DNA of 45,065 nucleotides. Origin: Nonomuraea ceibae (GTDB lineage Bacteria > Actinomycetota > Actinomycetes > Streptosporangiales > Streptosporangiaceae). Position 1 is the first letter of the stretch. Each line of letters starts with the position of its first letter. The stretch is from NCBI RefSeq assembly GCF_019396325.1, contig NZ_JAHKRO010000080.1:1-45065 (forward strand), given 5' to 3'. Both the position numbers and the translations under genes were made by a program. Of the stretch, positions 39,052-45,065 are shown in pieces. The notes beneath the pieces were generated by a model. That model was not told where the DNA came from and searched no databases. It saw only the letters and a list, made by a program, of their open reading frames with translations.

Positions 39052-41205
39052 GTGACACAGATCGTTGAGGGTGACCGCCGCCTGGCCATCGAGGAGGCCG
39101 CCGCGCGGGTGATCACCGACCCGGCCAACTCGCGGGTCGCCGCCCGGCTGCTGGCCGAGGAGATCGCCGAGGAGGCCGCCGGGCACGGCGTGCGGTCGTT
39201 CGCCGAGTCGGTAGCCGCCACCCACGCCGCCGGGCTGATCCAGGACTCGCTCGCCGCCTTCGTCGCCGCGCACGCCGCCGAGCTGGACGCGCTGATCGAC
39301 GACGGCGCCGACGAGCGCTTCGAGTACTTCGGGCTGCGCACCGTCTACGACCGCTACCTGCTGCGCCACCCCGTCACGCGGGCCGTGCTGGAGCGGCCCC
39401 AGCACTTCTTCCTGCGGGTGGCGTGCGGCCTGTCGGAGACCGTGGCCGAGGCCGCCGAGCTGTACGCGCTGATGTCGGCGCTGGCCTACCTGCCCAGCTC
39501 GCCGACGCTGTTCAACGCGGGCGCGCGCCGGCCGCAGCTCTCGTCCTGCTTCCTGCTCGACTCGCCGCGCGACGAGCTGGAGTCGATCTACGACCGCTAC
39601 GGCCAGGTGGCCCGGCTGTCGAAGTACGCGGGCGGCATCGGCATCTCGTGGACCCGGGTGCGCTCGCGCGGGTCGCTGATCCGGGGCACCAACGGGCACT
39701 CCAACGGCATCGTGCCGTGGCTGCGCACGCTCGACTCCTCCGTGGCCGCGGTCAACCAGGGCGGCAGGCGCAAGGGCGCGGCCTGCGTCTACCTGGAGAC
39801 CTGGCACGCCGACGTCGAGGAGTTCCTGGAGCTGCGCGACAACACCGGCGAGGACGCCCGCCGCACCCACAACCTCAACCTGGCCAACTGGGTGCCCGAC
39901 GAGTTCATGCGCCGGGTGGAGGCCGACGAGGTCTGGTCGCTGTTCGACCCCAAGGAGGTCCCCGACCTGACCGACCTGTACGGGGAGGAGTTCGACCGCG
40001 CCTACCGCGCCTACGAGGCCGCCGGGCGGTTCGTCCGCCAGATCCCGGCCCGCACCCTCTACGGGCGGATGATGCGCACGCTCGCGCAGACCGGCAACGG
40101 CTGGATGACGTTCAAGGACGCCGCCAACCGCACCTCCAACCAGACCGGCCGCCCCGGCAACGTCATCCACCTGTCGAACCTGTGCACCGAGATCCTGGAG
40201 GTCACCGGCGACGCCGAGACCGCGGTGTGCAACCTGGGCTCGATCAACCTCGCCGCCCACGTACGGGACGGCGACCTCGACTGGGAGCGGCTGCGCGGCA
40301 CCGTCCGCACCGCCGTGCGCTTCCTGGACCGCACGATCGACCTCGGCTTCTACCCGACGCCCGAGGCCGAGACGGCCAACAAGAAGTGGCGGCCGATCGG
40401 GCTCGGCGTGATGGGGCTGGCCGACGTGTTCTTCGCGCTGCGGCTGCCGTTCGACTCCGGCCCGGCGCTGGCGCTGTCGACCCGGATCGCCGAGGAGATC
40501 GCTCTGGCCGCCTACGACACCTCCGCCGACCTGGCCGCCGAGCGCGGCAGGCACCCCTCCTACGACGACACCCGCGCCGCCGCCGGGGTGCTGCACCCCG
40601 ACCACTACGGCGCCGCCGCCACGCCGCGCTGGGACGCGCTGCGCGACAAGATCGCCGTCACCGGGCTGCGCAACTCCCTGATGGTCGCGATCGCGCCGAC
40701 GGCCACGATCGCCTCCATCGCCGGCTGCTACGAGTGCATCGAGCCGCAGGTGTCCAACGTGTTCAAGCGCGAGACGCTGTCGGGCGAGTTCCTCCAGGTC
40801 AACCGCTACCTCGTGGCCGACCTCCAGGCGCGCGGGCTGTGGACGCAGCCGGTGCGCGACGCGATCAAGCGCGCCGACGGGTCCGTGCAGGACGTGCCCG
40901 GCGTCCCGGACGACCTCAAGACCCTCTACCGCACCGCGTGGGAGCTGCCGCAGAAGGCGCTCATCGACCTCGCGGCGGCGCGGCAGCCGTACATCGACCA
41001 GTCGCAGTCGCTCAACCTGTTCATGGCCAGCCCCACCATCGGCAAGCTGTCGTCGATGTACGCCTACGCGTGGAAGAGCGGCCTCAAGACCACCTACTAC
41101 CTGCGCTCGCGCCCGGCCACCCGGATCGCGCAGACGACCGTCCCCGTCGCCGAGGCCGTCGCCTGCTCGCTGGAGAACCCGGAAGTCTGCGAAGCCTGCC
41201 AGTAA
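39052..41205 (+). CDS. nrdA: Class I ribonucleoside-diphosphate reductase, large (alpha) subunit
   Basis: This 717-residue catalytic subunit contains the active-site Cys in SSCFLLDS, the NLCTEI region (Cys and Glu), and CNLGSINLA with its partner Cys. It also has NQGGRRKGAACVYLETWH and the C-terminal redox pair VCEACQ used to pass electrons from thioredoxin. The N-terminus is too short for a full ATP-cone: only about 40 residues precede the reductase N-terminal helices. Activity control by ATP/dATP at a cone may thus be absent. The GTG at 39052 is set by the riboswitch hairpin and family alignment. Fifteen bases separate it from nrdB. It makes deoxyribonucleotides when B12 is scarce (inferred from the riboswitch). 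Confidence 0.95.
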   Translation: MTQIVEGDRRLAIEEAAARVITDPANSRVAARLLAEEIAEEAAGHGVRSFAESVAATHAAGLIQDSLAAFVAAHAAELDALIDDGADERFEYFGLRTVYDRYLLRHPVTRAVLERPQHFFLRVACGLSETVAEAAELYALMSALAYLPSSPTLFNAGARRPQLSSCFLLDSPRDELESIYDRYGQVARLSKYAGGIGISWTRVRSRGSLIRGTNGHSNGIVPWLRTLDSSVAAVNQGGRRKGAACVYLETWHADVEEFLELRDNTGEDARRTHNLNLANWVPDEFMRRVEADEVWSLFDPKEVPDLTDLYGEEFDRAYRAYEAAGRFVRQIPARTLYGRMMRTLAQTGNGWMTFKDAANRTSNQTGRPGNVIHLSNLCTEILEVTGDAETAVCNLGSINLAAHVRDGDLDWERLRGTVRTAVRFLDRTIDLGFYPTPEAETANKKWRPIGLGVMGLADVFFALRLPFDSGPALALSTRIAEEIALAAYDTSADLAAERGRHPSYDDTRAAAGVLHPDHYGAAATPRWDALRDKIAVTGLRNSLMVAIAPTATIASIAGCYECIEPQVSNVFKRETLSGEFLQVNRYLVADLQARGLWTQPVRDAIKRADGSVQDVPGVPDDLKTLYRTAWELPQKALIDLAAARQPYIDQSQSLNLFMASPTIGKLSSMYAYAWKSGLKTTYYLRSRPATRIAQTTVPVAEAVACSLENPEVCEACQ

Positions 41206-41220
41206 AGGACGGATCCCATC

Positions 41221-42216
41221 ATGCTGCTCGACCCCGGAATGGACCTCACGCTCCGCCCGATGCGCTACCCGGACTTCTACGAACGCTACCGGGCCGCCAT
41301 CCGCAACACCTGGACGGTGGAGGAGGTCGACCTGCACAACGACCTCGCCGACCTGACCAGGATGACGCCGCAGGAACGCCACCTGATCAACCGCCTGGTC
41401 GCCTTCTTCGCCACCGGCGACTCCATCGTGGCCAACAACCTCGTGCTCAACCTCTACCAGCACGTCAACGCCCCCGAAGCGCGCCTCTACCTGAGCAGGC
41501 AGCTGTACGAGGAGGCCGTGCACGTGCAGTTCTACCTGACGCTGCTCGACACCTACCTGCCCGACCCGGACGAGCGGGTCAAGGCGTTCGCCGCGATCGA
41601 GCACATCCCGTCCATCCGGGACAAGGCCGAGTTCTGCTTCCGGTGGATCGACTCGATCAACGGCATCCAGCGGCTGGAGAGCGCCGCCCAGCGGCGGCAG
41701 TTCCTGCTCAACCTCATCTGCTTCGCCGCCTGCATCGAGGGCCTGTTCTTCTACGGCGCCTTCGCCTACGTCTACTGGTTCCGCTCCCGGGGGCTGCTCG
41801 ACGGGCTGGCCGCCGGGACGAACTGGGTGTTCCGCGACGAGTCCATGCACATGGAGTTCGCCTTCAGCGTCGTCGACACCGTACGCTCCGAGGAGCCCGA
41901 GCTGTTCGACGACGACCTGCGCGACCAGGTCACCCGCATGCTGGAGGAGGCGGTCGAGGCGGAGCTGGCCTTCGCCCGCGACCTGTGCGGCGACGGCATG
42001 CCGGGGATGAGCGTCGAGCAGATGCGCGCCTACCTGGAGTACGTGGCCGACCAGCGGCTGGCCAGGCTCGGCATGCCCGGCCGCTACGGCAGCGCGAACC
42101 CGTTCGCGTTCATGGAACTGCAGGACGTGCAGGAGCTGGCAAACTTCTTCGAGCGGCGCGTCTCCGCGTATCAAGTTGCGGTTGAGGGCAATGTGACCTT
42201 TGACGAGACGTTCTAG
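41221..42216 (+). CDS. nrdB: Class I ribonucleotide reductase, small (beta) subunit
   Basis: This is a 331-residue ferritin-like radical subunit. Metal ligands fit ATGDSIV (Asp), YEEAVHVQFY (Glu, His three residues on) and RDESMHMEF (Glu, His). A Tyr seven residues after the first Glu (EAVHVQFY) is in the position of the E. coli tyrosyl radical (Tyr122), so a Tyr-radical class Ia/b enzyme is expected. The C-terminus is acidic and aromatic (VTFDETF), as needed to dock to the large subunit. It is the second gene of the riboswitch-controlled operon. ATG 41221 follows AAAGGACGG. Confidence 0.94.
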   Translation: MLLDPGMDLTLRPMRYPDFYERYRAAIRNTWTVEEVDLHNDLADLTRMTPQERHLINRLVAFFATGDSIVANNLVLNLYQHVNAPEARLYLSRQLYEEAVHVQFYLTLLDTYLPDPDERVKAFAAIEHIPSIRDKAEFCFRWIDSINGIQRLESAAQRRQFLLNLICFAACIEGLFFYGAFAYVYWFRSRGLLDGLAAGTNWVFRDESMHMEFAFSVVDTVRSEEPELFDDDLRDQVTRMLEEAVEAELAFARDLCGDGMPGMSVEQMRAYLEYVADQRLARLGMPGRYGSANPFAFMELQDVQELANFFERRVSAYQVAVEGNVTFDETF

Positions 42217-42236
42217 AACATTTGGGGGAGTAGCGC

Positions 42237-43367
42237 GTGCAGCCGACGTCCAACTGGCTGATCATGGCCGTCTCCGTCGCCGGGGCGATCCTCGGCGTGG
42301 AGCTGGCCAGACGGGTGCTGTCACGGGTGGGCCGCAAGTACGCGCTCGCCCGGCACCTGGTGGAGCACTGCACGTGGGCCACCTTCGCCATGGCGGCCGT
42401 CCTGGCCTGCAACATCGTGTTCGGGCCGTGGATGATGGGCGACACGCGGCAGGAGCGCCAGCTCGGCGAGTCGATCGACCGCGTCATCGGCCTGCTCACC
42501 ATCGCCACCGTCACCTGGCTGATCATCGGCGTCACGTACGCGCTCACCGACGTCATCCTCGACCGGCTCGTGCTGGTCGAGGGCGAGCGCAACCGGCGGG
42601 CCCGGCGCATCATGACGCAGATCGCGCTGGTCCGCCGGATCGCCGCCGCCACCGTGATCGTCGTCGCGGTCGGCGCCATGCTCTTCTCCTTCCCGCAGGT
42701 GCGGGCCCTCGGCGCCGGACTGCTCGCCTCCGCGGGCATCGCCGGCGCCGTCGTCGGCATCGCCGCCCAGCCCACGATCGGCAACATGCTCGCCGGGCTC
42801 CAGCTCGCCTTCAGCGACGCGCTGCGCCTCGACGACGTGGTGGTGGTCGAGGAGGAGTGGGGCCGCATCGAGGAGCTCACGCTCACCTACGTGGTGCTGC
42901 GGCTCTGGGACGAGCGGCGGCTCGTGCTGCCCGTCTCCTACTTCACGCAGAACCCGTTCGAGAACTGGACCCGGCACGGCAGCCGCGTCCTGGCCGTCGT
43001 CTATTTGCGGGTCGACTGGTCGGTGCCGGTCGACAAACTGCGCGAGGAACTGTACGCGTTCATCCAGGAAAGCCCGCTGTGGGATCAAAAGGACTGGACG
43101 CTCCAGGTCACCGACGTGCTCCCCAACGGGCTGGTGGAGCTGCGCGGCCTGATGAGCGCCGCCGACTCGGCCTCCGCCTGGGACCTCAAGTGCGACGTAC
43201 GCGAGCACCTGGTGAAGTTCGTCCGCGAGAACTACCCCGACGCGCTGCCCCGCTTCCGCGTCGAGACCCCCGAGACCCGGGCCGGGGTCCCCTGGTCGGC
43301 GGGCCGCGACACCGCCGCCAAGGGCACGCAGGGCGCGTCGGGCCGCGACGACCCCGGCGACGCCTGA
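42237..43367 (+). CDS. MscS-family mechanosensitive ion channel
   Basis: This 376-residue protein has four membrane segments in the first 200 residues. The pore-lining TM3 is ALGAGLLASAGIAGAVVGIAAQPTIGNMLAG (about 156-186), the Gly/Ala-packed pattern typical of MscS. The beta domain follows with DDVVVVEEEWGRIEELTLTYVVLRLWDERRLVLPVSYFT. The C-terminal tail is polar. It opens under membrane tension to release solutes. The GTG start follows GGGGGAG. It lies 20 bases after nrdB on the same strand; co-transcription is possible but a functional tie is unlikely. Confidence 0.9.
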   Translation: MQPTSNWLIMAVSVAGAILGVELARRVLSRVGRKYALARHLVEHCTWATFAMAAVLACNIVFGPWMMGDTRQERQLGESIDRVIGLLTIATVTWLIIGVTYALTDVILDRLVLVEGERNRRARRIMTQIALVRRIAAATVIVVAVGAMLFSFPQVRALGAGLLASAGIAGAVVGIAAQPTIGNMLAGLQLAFSDALRLDDVVVVEEEWGRIEELTLTYVVLRLWDERRLVLPVSYFTQNPFENWTRHGSRVLAVVYLRVDWSVPVDKLREELYAFIQESPLWDQKDWTLQVTDVLPNGLVELRGLMSAADSASAWDLKCDVREHLVKFVRENYPDALPRFRVETPETRAGVPWSAGRDTAAKGTQGASGRDDPGDA

Positions 43368-43370
43368 GCC

Positions 43371-43420
43371 CTCAGCGGCGCCTCAGCCGCCAGTGCGCTC
43401 AGCGGCGCCTCAGCCGCCAG
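43371..43420. repeat. Tandem 23-base repeats forming hairpins between convergent genes
   Basis: Two perfect copies (43371-43393 and 43398-43420, 27-base period) each contain GCGGC...GCCGC arms with a GCCTCA loop. The second covers the stop and last codons of the ccdA-like gene. Placed between converging stops, they probably act as a terminator. Confidence 0.7.
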
Positions 43421-44205
43421 AGCGTGACCCCGGCCAGCGCCACGGCCGCCACCCCCACGAGCGCCAGGTCGGGCACCCGCACCGACGCCGCCGCCTCCTG
43501 CAGCCACGCCTCCCACTCCTCCGGGAACGGCGCCGCCAGCCCGCGCGTGCCGTCGGAGACCAGGAACAGCACGCCCAGCCCGGCGAACACCAGCCCCGAC
43601 AGCAGCGACGTGGTGTGCACCCGCAGCCTGCCGACCCGCAGCCCGCGCCCCCGCAGCCACCGCCGCCCGCCGAGGTCGAAGCGCTCCCACAGGGCCGCGA
43701 GCAGCAGCAGCGGCGCCGCCATCCCGGCCGCGTACACCGCCAGCAGCACGCCGCCGCGCAGCGCGCCGCCGGAGGCCGCCGCCACCGTGAGCACCGCGCC
43801 CAGCACCGGCCCGGCGCAGAACCCGGCCAGCCCCGACACCAGCCCCAGCGCCAGCACGGCTCCCGCCGAATCGCCGCGCACGTGCGCCCGCAGCCGCTCC
43901 AGCGGCCCGATCGTCCAGCCCTGCCCGGCGACCTGCGCCACGCCCAGCGCGATCAGCAGCCACCCGGCGGCCGTCACCAGCAGGTCCTGGTGGCCGTAGA
44001 ACAGCCGGCTCGCCTGCGCCGACCCCATCCCGAGCGGCACCAGCACCAGGCACAGCCCCAGGTAGAACAGCAGCGTCCGCCCGGCCAGCCGGCGCCCGCC
44101 CGGGAACGCGTAGCCGAAGAACGCCGGCAGCAGCAGCGCCCCGCACGGGCTCAGCAGCGAGAACAGCCCGCCCAGGAACGCGGCGGCGTAACCGACGCCG
44201 CTCAT
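43399..44205 (-). CDS. CcdA/DsbD-like thiol-disulfide transmembrane electron carrier
   Basis: This is a 268-residue membrane protein with about seven helices. The redox Cys pair of the CcdA core is in FSLLSPCGALLLP (near residue 20) and GLAGFCAGPVLG (near 130), each followed by Pro or Gly as in the family. It moves reducing equivalents from cytoplasmic thioredoxin to extracytoplasmic thiol proteins. Its ATG (44205) overlaps the stop of the DsbA-like gene (ATGA), so the two act together, probably keeping or resetting the secreted thioredoxin-fold protein. The last codons lie in a duplicated hairpin sequence. Confidence 0.87.
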   Translation of the reverse strand: MSGVGYAAAFLGGLFSLLSPCGALLLPAFFGYAFPGGRRLAGRTLLFYLGLCLVLVPLGMGSAQASRLFYGHQDLLVTAAGWLLIALGVAQVAGQGWTIGPLERLRAHVRGDSAGAVLALGLVSGLAGFCAGPVLGAVLTVAAASGGALRGGVLLAVYAAGMAAPLLLLAALWERFDLGGRRWLRGRGLRVGRLRVHTTSLLSGLVFAGLGVLFLVSDGTRGLAAPFPEEWEAWLQEAAASVRVPDLALVGVAAVALAGVTLWRLRRR

Positions 44206-44954
44206 CCGCCCCGGCGCGCCTTCTCGATCGCCTCCCGGAACGCCGCCACCGGCTGCGCCCCGAACAGCAGCTCCCCGTTGACCAGGAACGCGGGCGTGCC
44301 CGGCAGGCCGAGCTGGTAGGCGAACGCGGTGTCGTGGTCGACGGCCTCCCGCACGGCTCTGCCCCGGCGGTCGCGGTCGAACCTGGCCACGTCCAGCCCG
44401 GCCGTTACGGCGGCGGCGCGCAGCCGCGCGGGCGTCACCCGCGTCCCGCCCGCGAACAGCGCGTCGTGGAACTGCCAGAAGCGGCCCTGCAGCGACGCGG
44501 CCCGCGCCGCGTAGGCCGCGTCGACGCTGGCCTGGCCCCTGATCGGGTAGTCGCGCCAGAAGACGCGGACGACGCCGGTGGCGATGTAGTCGCGCTGGAG
44601 CACGGGCTCGATCTCGCGGGCGTAGCGGCGGCAGTTGGGGCACTGGAAGTCGCCGAACTCGACGATCGTGACGGGCGCGTCCTGCGACCCCTTGGCCAGC
44701 TTCAGGTCCACGGGCGGCGGCGTGGGCCCCTCCCACACGGCCACACTCGGGCTCTCGGCCGGAGTGGCCTCCGCAGTGGCCGTGGGGGTCGCGGAGGCCG
44801 GGGGCGTGGAGGCCGGGGGCGCGGTGGCCGGGGGCGCGGTGGCCGTCACGGCGGCTTCGTCGTCGCGGTCGAGGGCGGCGACGCCGAGGACCGCCAGCAC
44901 CGCCGTCCCGGCCACGGCGCCGAGCACCGCCCTGCGTCTCGATCCTGCGTCCAT
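44202..44954 (-). CDS. Secreted DsbA-like thioredoxin-fold oxidoreductase
   Basis: This 250-residue protein has one N-terminal membrane anchor or signal (about residues 10-28). A Pro/Ala/Thr-rich spacer (about 32-70, repeats of TAPPA) follows, then a DsbA-type thioredoxin fold with active site FQCPNC near 100 and cis-Pro in GLPGTPAFLVNG near 222. It would form or exchange disulfides in exported proteins. The start is uncertain: ATG 44954 follows GGGGCAG; in-frame ATGs at 44963 and 44966 would add a few residues. It is translationally coupled to the CcdA-like gene. Two strong hairpins lie just upstream, separating it from whatever lies beyond the window. Confidence 0.87.
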   Translation of the reverse strand: MDAGSRRRAVLGAVAGTAVLAVLGVAALDRDDEAAVTATAPPATAPPASTPPASATPTATAEATPAESPSVAVWEGPTPPPVDLKLAKGSQDAPVTIVEFGDFQCPNCRRYAREIEPVLQRDYIATGVVRVFWRDYPIRGQASVDAAYAARAASLQGRFWQFHDALFAGGTRVTPARLRAAAVTAGLDVARFDRDRRGRAVREAVDHDTAFAYQLGLPGTPAFLVNGELLFGAQPVAAFREAIEKARRGG

Positions 44955-44981
44955 CTGCCCCATCATCCCAGCCCCGGGGCC

Positions 44982-45009
44982 CGGTGCGGCCTCCCGGGAG
45001 GCCGCACCG
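44982..45009. terminator. 28-base perfect palindrome (terminator-like)
   Basis: Two 14-base arms (44982-44995 and 44996-45009), starting CGGTGCGG and ending CCGCACCG, are perfect reverse complements with no spacer. Very GC-rich, as for actinomycete terminators lacking a U-run. It probably ends a gene entering from the right. Confidence 0.65.
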
Positions 45010-45017
45010 CCCGGTCA

Positions 45018-45051
45018 CCGGGGGCCGACGGGGCTCTCCGCCGGCCCCCGG
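45018..45051. terminator. Second hairpin at the right edge
   Basis: CCGGGGGCCG (45018-45027) pairs with CGGCCCCCGG (45042-45051) around 14 bases. In tandem with the preceding palindrome it makes a double terminator. Confidence 0.6.
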
Positions 45052-45065
45052 CTCCCCCGCCCCGG

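Noticed and set aside
39423..42185. 920-codon plus-strand frame, and a 1050-codon minus-strand frame at 39022-42174
   Set aside because: Both overlap nrdA and nrdB entirely and have low-complexity, Arg- or Val/Gly/Asp-rich translations; shadows.
1..45065. CRISPR array or phage region
   Set aside because: No regularly spaced repeats with unique spacers and no phage structural genes were seen.

Overview
The window looks like the chromosome of a high-GC actinomycete. Codon third positions are almost all G or C, GTG starts are common, many genes are coupled by ATGA overlaps, and the gene content fits the order Streptosporangiales: a DUF574-type methyltransferase, a DUF5946 protein, a cobalamin riboswitch on class I nrdAB and a stand-alone LigD polymerase. 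A Nonomuraea-like source is my inference. No prophage, insertion sequence, CRISPR array or integrase was seen.

Layout. 1-3.3 kb: a frameshifted gene cut by the window edge, a lipoprotein, a crotonase, and a PD-(D/E)XK (Rpn-like) nuclease gene whose C-terminal tail is duplicated as a separate small ORF. 3.3-10.4 kb: a homoprotocatechuate-type ring-cleavage cluster with RidA, HpaE-like dehydrogenase, DapA-family aldolase, a FAH-RraA fusion, HpaD-like extradiol dioxygenase, an alpha/beta hydrolase and a GntR regulator. 10.4-22.7 kb: an SDR/O-methyltransferase pair, an aldo/keto reductase, a YtcJ-like amidohydrolase, then a probable operon of esterase, a complete branched-chain-amino-acid-type ABC importer (livF, livM-livG fusion, livK, livH), a zinc alcohol dehydrogenase and a second, paralogous aldo/keto reductase. 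Inverted repeats built on ATACGAT or related sequence occur at four gene starts in this part, suggesting one regulon.

22.8-32.3 kb: a LigD polymerase domain, a 1138-residue HEAT-like repeat protein, an NmrA-like SDR, an IclR regulator divergent from pobA, and small or membrane proteins. 32.3-32.7 kb: a minus-strand tRNA cluster in transcription order Gly-Cys-Gly-Val. 32.7-37.7 kb: a secreted amidase preceded by a possible 10-residue Cys-containing leader peptide, a small gene coupled to glmS, and a DUF574-type methyltransferase. 37.8-43.4 kb: a Tat lipoprotein of the TctC/Bug type, a cobalamin riboswitch with an RBS-sequestering hairpin, nrdA, nrdB and an MscS channel. 43.4-45 kb: a CcdA/DsbD-like and DsbA-like thiol-redox pair, then two strong hairpins at the right edge.

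How it fits together. The 3.3-22.7 kb block reads as one catabolic island. The importer brings in a substrate; esterase, amidohydrolase, alcohol dehydrogenase, SDR and aldo/keto reductases trim it; and the HpaD/HpaE/FAH-RraA/DapA set opens the catechol ring and cleaves the product to central metabolites. The actual substrate cannot be read from sequence. The most unusual items are the stand-alone Rpn tail with the matching internal start in the full-length gene, the FAH-RraA fusion, the shared operator-like motif, and the paired aldo/keto reductases lacking the usual catalytic histidine.
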